The position numbers were made by a program, and so were the translations under genes. The notes beneath the pieces were generated by a model, which was given only the letters and a program-made list of their open reading frames with translations, was not told where the DNA came from and did not search any database. From positions 1-49,375 of the forward strand of contig CAZQSU010000009.1 in assembly GCA_964595905.1 (NCBI GenBank): 49,375 bases of DNA. Reading direction: 5' to 3'. Numbering within the stretch: position 1 is the first letter of the stretch; each line of letters begins with the position of its first letter. Origin of the DNA: JAFDWI01 sp964595905 (lineage in GTDB: Bacteria; Actinomycetota; Acidimicrobiia; Acidimicrobiales; Iamiaceae). Positions 1 through 8,299 of the stretch are shown one piece after another.

Positions 1-479
1 ACCGACGCCGCATGATCACTCACAACCACCATCAACCAAACCCACAGCAGACCCCCCGGGTCTGCGTGTCTGCGTAGTAGGTGACCGACGTACACGCACC
101 ACCAACCCTCCGACGCCCACGAACCAGCACCAAAACCTCCACAGATCACGGCGCATGAGCGTCGACGAATCCGAACCTGCCGAGCGCCATCAAACACCCG
201 CGGCCGTCTCCTGTCAAGATGTTTCCTCACGATACGACCCGCGGCACCCGCACGAAACGGCGAGGTCACATCGAACAACCCTCCCTGATCGCCTCTTCGC
301 CATCCCGATCCCAGCCATCTGCGGCTCAGAATGTCTCCGGGCCGACGACACGCGGCCGACGTTCATCTCCTGGTGGCGAGCGGACAGGGAACGCCTCTCT
401 CGGCGCACGATTGTCGATCTCCAAGCTCTCGCTTGCAGATATGCCACTGCCCTGCCGGGTCGGATCCGCCAATCGGCGG
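1..479. other. Intergenic stretch, no convincing gene
   Basis: I see no convincing coding region here. The short open frames are rich in Arg, Ser and Pro, lack recognisable domains and overlap on both strands. The only structure I noticed is the perfect short hairpin at 47-65. The FtsX-type permease ends at 480 on the minus strand, so part of this stretch is its 3' flank. Confidence 0.6.
47..65. terminator. Short perfect hairpin, possible terminator
   Basis: GCAGACCC and GGGTCTGC form an 8-bp perfect stem around a CCC loop. There is no U-tract, which is common for actinobacterial terminators. It could end a gene lying left of the window. Confidence 0.35.
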
Positions 480-3365
480 TCACTCGGCCAGGCGGAGGAC
501 CTGTGCGGGTTCGACCCGGGCCGCCTGCGAGGCCGGGATGAGTGCCACGAGCAGTGACGCGGCGAAGGGCACCACGGCGAGGAGTCCGATCGTGGGCCAG
601 GGCACGGCAAAGGGCATCACCTCACCGCCGAGCGCCGCGGAGCGCGACAACATCTGGTAGGCCACCAACAGGCCGAGGCCGATACCGGTCGCGATCCCCT
701 GCCCGGCGATGAACGTCGCCTCGACGAGGAAGGCACTCCGCACCGTGTCGGGTGGAAACCCGATGACCCGCAGCATGCCGACCTGGCGCCGACGCGCCCG
801 GGCCGCCCGCACCATCACGACCGCGAGACCGGCGATGCCCACGATCAACCCGATCGCCATGTAGCGCTGCATGAGCCGCAGGAAACCCAGCTCGACACTC
901 ATCGCGTCCGCGACCTTCGCCGCATACGTCGTGGCCTCGACCCCGTTGGTCACGAGCGCGGTCTGCAGCCGACGTTCGACGGTGTCGGCGTTCGCACCGT
1001 GATCGATTCGGACCGAGAAGCGGCTCGGCACCGCGCCCGCGCCCGACAGCATCCGCAGGCTGGCCTTCGACACCCACGAACCGGCCCCGATGACGTCGTT
1101 CGCCATCACCCCGACGACGCGGTAGGTCGCGGTGTGTCCCGACACGGCGTCCTCCGCGCGAATCATTGACCCCGGCGCCGCGTCACCCCGGCTGTTCGAC
1201 GACACCCCGACGGTGTGCCCGAAGCGTTCGTCGACGACGATCAGGTGCGGGTCGGCCACGAGCGCCTCGAACACCGCCCGGTCCGACACGTACCCACGTG
1301 CCCGCTCCGCGAGATGCGGCACCCCCCAGGAGAGCATCGACGCGTCGAAGCCGCTCACGGGCCAGGTGTGCGCTTCGGTGCCGGGCGCGGTGGTGAAGCG
1401 TGGCGCCGCCCGCCATATGGTCTGCACGCCGGCCACTCCGGGAACGGCCGCGACCTGCGCGGCGGTCGGCGGGTTCGTCGGGCTGGCGTCGACCAGCAGG
1501 TCACCGCCGGCGGCGACCTGCCGGGTGGTGGTGGCGGCCTGGTTCTCGGAGATCCGGCTGTAGACGGCGACGAAGCTGAGGGTGAAAAGGATCAGCGCGT
1601 ACATGCCCACCAGCAACCCGGTGCGGAACACCTTTTCGAGGGGATAGGCGAGGCCGAGTCGGATGGCGAGGCCGCGGCCGGTCCGCGTGACCAGACCCGT
1701 GCCGATCAGCCAGGTACGGTCGAGTGCGGTGGCGACGCCGACGGCGGCGGCGACCATGACCACGCCTTGGACGATGTAGACGGGAATCCCGGTGTGGTCG
1801 GTGATGCGCGGCACGAACGTGAACACCCCGACACACCACACCAGGGTGCCGACCGACACGATCGCCGTCGTGATGCGACGGCCGACCAGCGGTCGCAGCA
1901 GCGGGATCGCCGAGCACAACCCGATCGGGGGGCCGAGCACCACGGCCAGGGGCACGACCGTCAACAGCCCCCAGAGGGCCAGCGCGGTGCCCAGCGCCAC
2001 GCCGATGCCGGCAGGAAGCGACGACCAGAGCAGGTGGCGCCGACGGGGGATCTCGGGTAGGTCCCGCAGCGCCCGCACGATGTCGAGCCGCGCGATCCGG
2101 CCACTGGTGATCCACACCGTCGCCATCGACAGACCCAGGCCGATCAGCCCGGCGGTGATCAGCACGCCGGTCGGCAGGACGAGATGCAGGGTGAAGGCGT
2201 CGGATTCCCGGTCGACGAGCGGCGCGGCGCTCGTGACCACGGCCCAGGCCACCCCGGCGCCGGCGAAGCAGCCGACCACGGCGGCCGCGAGCGCGTAGAT
2301 GAGGCCTTCGAAGCTGAAGACGCGCATCAGGTGCCAGCGCTCGAGCCCGGTTGCTCGGGCCAGTCCCAGTTCCCGCTTGCGTTCCTCGGCGAGCATCACG
2401 AACAGGTTCACCAACAACAACAGACCGGCGAGGACGCTGAAGGTCCCCACGCCGGTGAACAGCTGCCCCATGGCGCGCCCGCGCTGGTCGGCCTCGGTGA
2501 GCAGGTCGCTCTTCGAGGTGGTGATCTCGACGTCGAACCGTGGCTCGAGCCGGTCGCGGATCGCGGACGACACCACGGCGCTGCGGACGGCACCGTCGAA
2601 CACGCCTCCTTCGTTCGACACGAACACGAGCCCCCGCGGAAGTGTGACCGATCCGGTCGCGGCCCCGGCGGCCAGCGCGCGCAGCACGTCGGGGTCGACG
2701 ATCATGTCGGCGGCACCGACCAGGCCCACCGGCTCGGCGACCGCGGCGACATCCAGTCTCCGCTGTGAGCCGTAGGCGTGCAGGGTGATGTGGTCGCCGA
2801 CCCCGACCGCGAGCGCGTCGGCCAGATGCTCCGAGAGCACCGCCTGGTCGGCGCCGGATCTCAGGGCGACGTTCGCCAGCCCCGTGTCCTCGGGGCGTCC
2901 ACCGAACCCGCGCGCCGCGCCCACGTCGAGCCCGAGCACATCCGCCGAGGGCTCGACCCGGCCGGCGGCCCCATCGGCAGATCTTCCGACGGTGATCGTC
3001 GCCGTCGTCTGCAACGCGGGCAGGATCCCGTCGGTGTGGGGCAGCGGCGGGGTGCGCAGCGCTTCGGTGACCCCTCCGAGCTCGCCTGGGTGGGCCAGGG
3101 TCACCGTCTCGTCGATCGGGCCGAGACGGGTCCGGGCCGAATCACGGACCGACGCATGGAACGACGCCCCCACCAGGAACGCCGACGCGATGATCGCGGT
3201 GCCCAGTGACGACCCGACCACAACAAGGATCGCCTCGGTCCGGCGCCGCATCAGGTTCCGGACGGCGAGGCGCCGGAATCCGGGATGGCGGACCAGGTCG
3301 TGTGCGGCGACGGCCAACATCGCGGCCAGGACCGCGGCGCCGATGCCGGCGGCGATCTCGATCAC
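480..3365 (-). CDS. ABC transporter permease, FtsX/MacB type with two permease units
   Basis: This is a large (about 961 aa) integral membrane protein made of two FtsX-like units. The N-terminal helix is followed by the family-typical stretch FRRLAVRNLMRRRTEAILVV, a long extracytoplasmic domain and three helices near the middle. A second helix-rich block follows, then another extracytoplasmic domain and a final group of C-terminal helices. It probably forms a MacB/LolCDE-style mechanotransmission exporter or lipoprotein/cell-envelope transporter with the ATPase just upstream (3433-4200). I chose the GTG at 3365 because the protein becomes hydrophobic and family-like there. The frame stays open further upstream, but that extension is Arg/Ser/Pro-rich and overlaps the ATPase gene. 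Substrate unknown. Confidence 0.88.
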   Translation of the reverse strand: MIEIAAGIGAAVLAAMLAVAAHDLVRHPGFRRLAVRNLMRRRTEAILVVVGSSLGTAIIASAFLVGASFHASVRDSARTRLGPIDETVTLAHPGELGGVTEALRTPPLPHTDGILPALQTTATITVGRSADGAAGRVEPSADVLGLDVGAARGFGGRPEDTGLANVALRSGADQAVLSEHLADALAVGVGDHITLHAYGSQRRLDVAAVAEPVGLVGAADMIVDPDVLRALAAGAATGSVTLPRGLVFVSNEGGVFDGAVRSAVVSSAIRDRLEPRFDVEITTSKSDLLTEADQRGRAMGQLFTGVGTFSVLAGLLLLVNLFVMLAEERKRELGLARATGLERWHLMRVFSFEGLIYALAAAVVGCFAGAGVAWAVVTSAAPLVDRESDAFTLHLVLPTGVLITAGLIGLGLSMATVWITSGRIARLDIVRALRDLPEIPRRRHLLWSSLPAGIGVALGTALALWGLLTVVPLAVVLGPPIGLCSAIPLLRPLVGRRITTAIVSVGTLVWCVGVFTFVPRITDHTGIPVYIVQGVVMVAAAVGVATALDRTWLIGTGLVTRTGRGLAIRLGLAYPLEKVFRTGLLVGMYALILFTLSFVAVYSRISENQAATTTRQVAAGGDLLVDASPTNPPTAAQVAAVPGVAGVQTIWRAAPRFTTAPGTEAHTWPVSGFDASMLSWGVPHLAERARGYVSDRAVFEALVADPHLIVVDERFGHTVGVSSNSRGDAAPGSMIRAEDAVSGHTATYRVVGVMANDVIGAGSWVSKASLRMLSGAGAVPSRFSVRIDHGANADTVERRLQTALVTNGVEATTYAAKVADAMSVELGFLRLMQRYMAIGLIVGIAGLAVVMVRAARARRRQVGMLRVIGFPPDTVRSAFLVEATFIAGQGIATGIGLGLLVAYQMLSRSAALGGEVMPFAVPWPTIGLLAVVPFAASLLVALIPASQAARVEPAQVLRLAE

Positions 3366-3432
3366 GAACCCGCGCTCACATCGTCGACGTCTCGCTCCCG
3401 ACCGCGCGGGTTCGGTCGCTCGCCGTACCGGT

Positions 3433-4200
3433 TCATTCGGCGAGCGGGTCGGGTTCGGGCGGGACGTCTTCGGGGGGTCCGTCGAAGTTGATCGCTCCGT
3501 CGACCACCTGGATGAGCCGCTCACCCGAGGTGCCGATCGCCCGGTCGTGGGTGACGATCACGAGTGTCTGCCCGGATTCGTGGACCTCGTGGAGCACCCC
3601 GAGAACCTCACCGGCGGTGTGGTGGTCGAGGCTGCCAGTGGGTTCGTCGGCCCAGATGATGTGCGGGTCGGTCACCAGCGATCGGGCGATCGCGACCCGC
3701 TGCTGTTCACCGCCGGAGAGTTCCAGTGGGCGGCGGTGCATCTTCTCGGCGATGCCGAGACGCTCCAGGGAATGTTCTGCCGCAGCGCGGGCCTGACGGG
3801 GGCCCACGCCGATGCACAACAGCGGCAGCTCGGTGTTCTCGAGCGCGGTGAACACCGGGATCAGGTTGAAGCTCTGGAACACGAACCCCATGCGTTTGGC
3901 ACGCAGGCGTGTGCGACGGCGGTCGTTGATCCGGTGGATGTCGATGCCGTCGACGAACACGGTGCCGGCGTCGATCGAGTCGAGCCCGCTCAGGCAATTC
4001 AGCAGGGTGGTCTTGCCGTTGCCCGAGGGCCCCATGACCATGACGAGTTCGCCGGAGTGAATCTCGAGGTCGATGCCCCGGAGCACCTCGACGTCACCGG
4101 CAGGGTTCTTGTAGATCTTGCGGACGCCCGTCGCGACGAGCAGCGGCCCGGAGCGGTCGTCGCGCGTGATTGGCTCCTGCTCAGCGGATGCGCATGCCAC
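3433..4200 (-). CDS. ABC transporter ATP-binding protein, MacB/LolD family
   Basis: Cytoplasmic ATPase that should pair with the FtsX-type permease downstream. The Walker A GPSGNGKTT is at residues 57-65, the signature LSGGEQQR at 161-168, Walker B IIWADEP at about 181-187, and the H-loop VIVTHD follows. The 255-aa length and the GLDSIDAGTV element fit the MacB/LolD group. The start overlaps the end of the DUF779 gene by 20 bp, so the genes are probably co-transcribed. The C-terminal tail is unusually acidic and Pro-rich (PPEDVPPEPDPLAE). Confidence 0.92.
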   Translation of the reverse strand: MACASAEQEPITRDDRSGPLLVATGVRKIYKNPAGDVEVLRGIDLEIHSGELVMVMGPSGNGKTTLLNCLSGLDSIDAGTVFVDGIDIHRINDRRRTRLRAKRMGFVFQSFNLIPVFTALENTELPLLCIGVGPRQARAAAEHSLERLGIAEKMHRRPLELSGGEQQRVAIARSLVTDPHIIWADEPTGSLDHHTAGEVLGVLHEVHESGQTLVIVTHDRAIGTSGERLIQVVDGAINFDGPPEDVPPEPDPLAE

Positions 4201-4615
4201 GCAGCGCCTCGGGCGGGGTGCCCACGACGCGGCGGGGTGACGCCTCGGGTGCGGGAGTGGCGCAGACGTCGGGCTCGCCGGTCGAGTCGGTCGCCTCGCC
4301 CCGCAACGCGAGGCGGCAACCGAACTCGGTCTCGACCGACAGCGACTCGCCCAGCTCGTCGACGACGTCGAGGGTGACCGACTCGGTACCCGGGTAGAGC
4401 TTGCGCAGATACTCGGGCGCGTACACGGTCACTCCGGCGACTTCACCGACGGCCTCCTGGTCGGGCCCGGGCCAGAAGTCCTCGTAGAGGAACGGTGCGG
4501 TCGACTCACAGCACCCGGTCCCGATGGTGATCGTGAGCCGACCGTCACGGACGGCCTTGACCTTGTCGATGACGTCCTCGGCCTGCTTCGTCGCGTCGAT
4601 CCGCATGTTCAGCAT
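4181..4615 (-). CDS. DUF779 domain protein
   Basis: A 144-aa cytoplasmic protein of the DUF779 family. The hallmark is a Gly-Cys-Cys centre: TIGTGCCESTAPF matches the family's SGGCCDGSSPMC-like block. It is followed by an LDVVDELGESLSVET element near the end of the domain. DUF779 genes often sit beside acetaldehyde dehydrogenases, but here the neighbour is an ABC exporter. The first ATG at 4615 removes a non-conserved N-terminal extension that would overlap the gene upstream. The C-terminal ~35 residues (TDSTGEPDVCATPAPEA...) are not part of the domain. Molecular function is not established for this family. Confidence 0.75.
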   Translation of the reverse strand: MLNMRIDATKQAEDVIDKVKAVRDGRLTITIGTGCCESTAPFLYEDFWPGPDQEAVGEVAGVTVYAPEYLRKLYPGTESVTLDVVDELGESLSVETEFGCRLALRGEATDSTGEPDVCATPAPEASPRRVVGTPPEALRGMRIR

Positions 4616-4655
4616 GGTAGGCACGCCACGGCGGGAATGCACCCGGACCGTGGGC

Positions 4656-4907
4656 TCACCCGCGCCATCGCCGGATCCGGACTGCGGTTCCCTCACCGAC
4701 CACGAGCGTCACGGCGACGCAGCTGATGAGGGCGTAGATCAGCGCCGTGCCGTGCAGAGACCCGACCGCCAGGCGGTACATCAGGGTCACATCCGGTACG
4801 ACCACCAACACGAACACGAGCAGGCCTAGCAACGCGATGCGGGTCGTGTTCCCGACCTTCGATCCCGACGCCGACACCTCGGCTGGGACGTCAGCCCGCA
4901 GCGACAC
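4656..4907 (-). CDS. Small two-helix membrane protein
   Basis: An 83-aa product with two predicted membrane helices (RIALLGLLVFVLVVVPDV and ALIYALISCVAVTLVVG) and a basic C-terminus (RIRRWRG). No family recognised. Its 5' end overlaps the 3' end of the next small membrane ORF by 17 bp, and DUF779 follows on the same strand. The clean hydrophobic segments support a real gene, but the short length leaves doubt. Confidence 0.5.
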   Translation of the reverse strand: MSLRADVPAEVSASGSKVGNTTRIALLGLLVFVLVVVPDVTLMYRLAVGSLHGTALIYALISCVAVTLVVGEGTAVRIRRWRG

Positions 4908-5079
4908 GGGCCCGCGTCGCCGTGGTCGCCCACAGGTAGATCAGCACGACCGCCACGTAGACCATGCCCGCGGCGAACGCCGGTGGCGCCACACCCACCG
5001 CGACGGCCAACACCACCATCGCTGCGGCCTGGAACTCGGGTACCCGGAGCAATGCCAGCCGGTCGGCGTGTCTGGACAC
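4891..5079 (-). CDS. Small two-helix membrane protein
   Basis: A 62-aa product from a GTG start. Two helices (AAAMVVLAVAVGVAPPAFA and MVYVAVVLIYLWATTA) are preceded by a short amphipathic segment. It lies in the same frame as the upstream 3-helix ORF, separated by one stop codon and 12 bp. The pair may therefore be two small proteins or one protein broken by a nonsense mutation. No family recognised. Confidence 0.45.
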   Translation of the reverse strand: MSRHADRLALLRVPEFQAAAMVVLAVAVGVAPPAFAAGMVYVAVVLIYLWATTATRARVAAG

Positions 5080-5091
5080 CGCCGCCCGCTT

Positions 5092-5445
5092 TCACGAAAG
5101 GAGGACGGCGGCAAACACCACCGAGGTGTCGCGTAGACGGACGACTTCGAGGCTCCTCCGGTGGTCGATGATCGCTCCGATGGCGACCCCGAAGAGCGCT
5201 GCGCCGACCAGGCCGGGAAGGCCGGTCGACGCCGGATGCTTTCCGGCGAACCGGGCGACGCAGAGCACCAGTGCCCACAGCACCAGCACGATGCGGACGC
5301 CGAGCGCGCCCACCACGAGGTTCCGCCGAATGCGTTCCGAGATCATGTCGACGTCGACCGCCGCGTCGCCGTCGAAGGTTTCCCCGCGTTCCCGGTGGTC
5401 ATCGCGGTCATCCAAATTCGCCGAGTCCCTCTTGTCAAGACACAT
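5092..5445 (-). CDS. Small membrane protein with charged N-terminal tail
   Basis: A 117-aa product from the ATG at 5445. A very acidic/basic N-terminal tail (LDDRDDHRERGET) precedes two clear helices (LVVGALGVRIVLVLWALVLCV and GLVGAALFGVAIGAII). A third hydrophobic run (TSVVFAAVLLS) stops abruptly. It diverges from ectA, with about 46 bp between the starts. The sudden end in a hydrophobic stretch and the in-frame continuation after the stop suggest possible truncation. No family recognised. Confidence 0.5.
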   Translation of the reverse strand: MCLDKRDSANLDDRDDHRERGETFDGDAAVDVDMISERIRRNLVVGALGVRIVLVLWALVLCVARFAGKHPASTGLPGLVGAALFGVAIGAIIDHRRSLEVVRLRDTSVVFAAVLLS

Positions 5446-5491
5446 CGGTGTGGTAGTCGTGGTGCCGCTGCTCGATCGCCCGCGACCCCAG

Positions 5492-6115
5492 ATGCCGACC
5501 ATGCCCGAATCAGACCCGTCCATCGACCGCAGCGATGAGCGCGTGCGGCTCGCCAATCCGACCGTCGACGACGGCGCCGCGCTGTGGCGGATCGCCCGAG
5601 ACTCCCGGGTGCTCGACGTGAATTCGCCGTACGCATACCTGTTGTGGTGCCGGGACTTCGCCGCCACCTCTGCGGTCGCCCGGTTGGGCGACGACGAGCA
5701 GATCGTGGGATTCGTCACTGGCTACGTGAGGCCCGACGACCCGGAGGTGGTGATGGTGTGGCAGGTCGCGGTCGACGCGGCTGCCCGCGGGCACGGTGTC
5801 GCCGGCGCGCTGTTGGATCGGGTGTTCGCCGACGCCCGTCGCCGCGATCCGGCCGTCGCGTATCTGGAGACGACGATCACCGACGACAACGCGGCGAGTC
5901 GGGCGTTGTTCTCGGCGTTCGCCGCTCGGCACGGCACCGAACTGGTCCGGGAGCCACTGTTCACCGAGGATCATTTCCCGACCGGTTCCGGCGACGAGCA
6001 CGCCGCCGGAGGGCACGCCGCCGGAGGGCACGCCGCCGAGCTGCTCCACCGCATCGGCCCCATCCCCCGCCCCCACCGCATCGGCCCCATCCCCCACCCC
6101 CACCGCGAACTCTAG
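5492..6115 (+). CDS. ectA: L-2,4-diaminobutyrate N-acetyltransferase (EctA)
   Basis: A GNAT-fold acetyltransferase that acetylates L-2,4-diaminobutyrate, the step between EctB and EctC in ectoine synthesis. The acetyl-CoA binding region is VAVDAARGHGVAGALLD preceded by VVMVWQ. The N-terminal LANPTVDDGAALWRIARDS and the SPYAYLLWCRDF block are typical of EctA. Start: ATG at 5492; a second in-frame ATG at 5501 is possible. The last ~40 residues are not conserved. They contain GGHAA repeats and two RIGPIP(R/H)PH repeats, and the TAG stop lies inside a palindromic repeat element. ectB follows only after ~500 bp. Confidence 0.92.
   Translation: MPTMPESDPSIDRSDERVRLANPTVDDGAALWRIARDSRVLDVNSPYAYLLWCRDFAATSAVARLGDDEQIVGFVTGYVRPDDPEVVMVWQVAVDAAARGHGVAGALLDRVFADARRRDPAVAYLETTITDDNAASRALFSAFAARHGTELVREPLFTEDHFPTGSGDEHAAGGHAAGGHAAELLHRIGPIPRPHRIGPIPHPHREL
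5999..6104 (+). repeat. Two tandem repeats in the 3' end of ectA
   Basis: A 15-bp unit (cacgccgccggaggg) occurs about 2.7 times at 5999-6039. A 27-bp unit beginning gcatcggccccatccccc occurs twice at 6051-6077 and 6078-6104. They encode a His/Gly- then Pro/His-rich tail on EctA. The second array abuts a 51-bp palindrome. Confidence 0.9.
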
Positions 6116-6156
6116 GAGGAAACCCACGTTCATCGTGGGAAACCTCCCAGAGTTCG
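6106..6156. repeat. 51-bp palindromic repeat, family A copy 1
   Basis: 23-bp arms flank a 5-nt centre, with ends CGAACTC and GAGTTCG. The arms pair except at one A/G difference and an AAA/AAA internal bulge. The left arm contains CTCTAGGAGG where the other copies have CTCTGGGAGG, and that difference creates the ectA stop codon (TAG, 6113-6115). Confidence 0.9.
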
Positions 6157-6613
6157 ATTGGGGGTCGGGCGCCGGGAGGGAGTTGCACCGATGGGAACCC
6201 GCCCAGATCGGTTCCCGCGCACCCCCACCCACGAACTCTGGGAGGAAACCCACGTTCTTCGCGGGAAACCTCCCAGAGTTCGATTCGGGGTCGGGGCGCG
6301 GGAAGGCCTGGGACGGGGCCGACGGCCGGTGGCGTTTGCGCTTCGCCGTGGCGGGTAGATCGTCATACGCCGAGCGCGCTGCTACGGTGGACAGCACGCA
6401 ACGCACGGCCGTCACCCTGACGATCGTTCGAGCGGGGTGGTTCGCCGGTAGTGACGAAACTGAAGGATCGGTGCGGCAGGGCAGGTGCCTCGCCTCGATC
6501 CACGGTTGCGCCTCCGGTCGATCCGGGGGCCTTCACCATGACGCGATCCTTCGTTTTTCCGCCACCGCCGTAGCGAGTCGTTCCGCCGATCCACCCAGGA
6601 GGATCCGCAGAAC
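6116..6613. other. Long gap between ectA and ectB
   Basis: I find no gene here. The left part holds the end of palindrome A copy 1 and all of copy 2. The segment 6283-6600 has no obvious structure. A TANNNT hexamer (TACGGT, about 6382) might start a separate ectB transcript, but I see no matching -35. The ribosome binding site of ectB is AGGAGGATC just before 6614. A gap this long is odd for an ect operon. Confidence 0.6.
6232..6282. repeat. 51-bp palindromic repeat, family A copy 2
   Basis: Same 51-bp design as 6106-6156: CGAACTCTGGGAGGAAACC on the left and CCTCCCAGAGTTCG on the right, with an AAA/AAA bulge and one A/C mismatch in the inner stem. Both copies are followed by a similar attNggggtcggg flank. 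Confidence 0.9.
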
Positions 6614-7867
6614 ATGGGACAAGAAATCTTCGCCGCTTACGAGTCCGAGGTCCGCAGCTACTGTCGCTCGTGGCCCGTCATCTTCGACCGCGCCAAGGGG
6701 TCGACCATGTGGGACACCGACGGCAACGCCTACCTCGACTTCTTCGCCGGCGCCGGCGCGCTGAACTACGGGCACAACCATCCGATCGTCAAGGCGGCGC
6801 TGAACGAGTACCTCGCCGAGGACCGGGTCATCCACTCGCTCGACATGTTCACCGTGGCCAAGGAGGAGTTCCTCCGGCGCTTCCACGACGTGATCCTCGC
6901 TCCGAACGGGCTGGACTACAAGGTCCAGTTCCCCGGGCCCACGGGCACCAACGCCGTGGAAGCGGCGCTCAAGATCGCCCGCAAGGTGACCGGGCGCGAG
7001 ACGATCGTGAGCTTCACCAACGCCTTCCACGGGATGACGCTCGGAGCGCTGTCGGTCACCGGCAACTCGATGAAGCGTGGCGGTGCCGGTGTGCCACTGG
7101 TGCACACCGTGCCGATGCCCTACGACAACTACCTGGACGGCTCCACACCCGACTTCATGTGGTTCGAGCGCCTGCTGACCGATTCGGGGAGCGGCCTGGA
7201 AGACCCGGCCGCAGTCATCGTCGAGACGGTCCAGGGCGAGGGCGGCGTGAACGTCGCCCGGGGCCAGTGGCTCCGCGCGCTCGAGGAACTGTGCCGGGCG
7301 CACGGGATCCTGCTGGTGATCGACGACGTCCAGATGGGCTGTGGCCGCACCGGTGAGTTCTTCAGCTTCACCGAGTACGGCCTCGACCCCGACGTGGTGT
7401 GCATCTCCAAGTCGATCAGCGGGTCGGGACTACCGATGGCGCTCACCCTGATCAAGCCCGAGCACGACGAGTGGTCGCCCGGTGAGCACAACGGCACCTT
7501 CCGGGGCAACAATCCCGCGTTCGTCACCGGCGCCGCGGCCTTGGAGCTGTGGACCGACGACACCCTCCAGCGCACCACCGCCGCGCACGCCACCCAGATG
7601 TGCACCGCCCTGTCGGCGATCAGCGACGACAACCCGGCGCTGAAGGCCGAGGTGCGCGGGCGGGGCGCCATCTGGGGCCTCGATGTCGGCTCGGGCGATC
7701 TGGCCGCGAAGATCTGCCGTCAGGCGTTCTCCAACGACCTGCTGGTCGAGACGGCGGGCCCCGACGGCAACGTCGTCAAGCTGCTGCCCGCACTGACGAT
7801 CGAGACCGACCAGTTGGAGTCCGGCCTCGACCGGCTCACCGACGCGGTGCAGCGGGTCTGCAGCTGA
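6614..7867 (+). CDS. ectB: L-2,4-diaminobutyrate transaminase (EctB)
   Basis: A 417-aa PLP-dependent class III aminotransferase. It makes L-2,4-diaminobutyrate from aspartate semialdehyde with glutamate as donor, the first committed ectoine step. It has the family motifs QFPGPTGTNAVEAALK, NAFHGMTLGALSVTG, VIVETVQGEGGVN and VIDDVQMGCGRTG. The PLP lysine is in CISKSISGSG (K266), and HNGTFRGNNPAF lies near the C-terminal domain. Start: ATG at 6614 behind AGGAGG. ectC follows after 36 bp. Confidence 0.96.
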   Translation: MGQEIFAAYESEVRSYCRSWPVIFDRAKGSTMWDTDGNAYLDFFAGAGALNYGHNHPIVKAALNEYLAEDRVIHSLDMFTVAKEEFLRRFHDVILAPNGLDYKVQFPGPTGTNAVEAALKIARKVTGRETIVSFTNAFHGMTLGALSVTGNSMKRGGAGVPLVHTVPMPYDNYLDGSTPDFMWFERLLTDSGSGLEDPAAVIVETVQGEGGVNVARGQWLRALEELCRAHGILLVIDDVQMGCGRTGEFFSFTEYGLDPDVVCISKSISGSGLPMALTLIKPEHDEWSPGEHNGTFRGNNPAFVTGAAALELWTDDTLQRTTAAHATQMCTALSAISDDNPALKAEVRGRGAIWGLDVGSGDLAAKICRQAFSNDLLVETAGPDGNVVKLLPALTIETDQLESGLDRLTDAVQRVCS

Positions 7868-7903
7868 GCGCCGAGCCACCGGAAACGACGAAGGAGAACA
7901 GAC

Positions 7904-8299
7904 ATGATCGTGAAACAACTGGACGAGATCGTCGACACCGACCGCGACGTCCGAGCCGAGACCTGGCGCAGCCGTCGGCTGCTGTTGGCCGCCGAGGGCC
8001 GCGGCTACTCCCTGCACGACACCGTGCTCTACGCGGGCACCCAGACCGAGATGGAGTACGTGAACCACGTCGAGTCGGTGTACTGCATCGAGGGCGAGGG
8101 CACGCTGGTCGATCTCACCAACGACCGGATCCACCCGCTCACCCCCGGCACGCTGTACGTGCTCGACGGGCATGAGCGGCACCGGGTCGACGCCGAGACC
8201 GACCTGCGCGTGCTGTGCGTGTTCACCCCACCGGTCACCGGCACCGAAGTGCACGACGCCAACGGCGCCTACCCGCTGGTCACCGAGGAGTCGGCATGA
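7904..8299 (+). CDS. ectC: L-ectoine synthase (EctC)
   Basis: A 131-aa cupin enzyme that cyclises N-gamma-acetyl-diaminobutyrate to ectoine. Full family length, with TWRSRRLLLA, GYSLHDTVLYAGT, HVESVYCIEGEGT and the C-terminal LRVLCVFTPPVTGTEVHD. Start: ATG at 7904 preceded by AAGGAGAACAG. Its stop overlaps the ectD start (ATGA), indicating translational coupling. Confidence 0.96.
   Translation: MIVKQLDEIVDTDRDVRAETWRSRRLLLAAEGRGYSLHDTVLYAGTQTEMEYVNHVESVYCIEGEGTLVDLTNDRIHPLTPGTLYVLDGHERHRVDAETDLRVLCVFTPPVTGTEVHDANGAYPLVTEESA

Noticed and set aside
155..610. Several open frames of about 90-130 codons on both strands
   Set aside because: They overlap each other, are dominated by Arg/Ser/Pro/Gly, and show no domain, start signal or hydrophobic pattern. 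In such GC-rich DNA, spurious open frames of this size are common.
6106..6282. Two close palindromes read as a CRISPR array
   Set aside because: Only two units with different spacing, no cas genes, and a third copy 28 kb away. They are dispersed palindromes instead.
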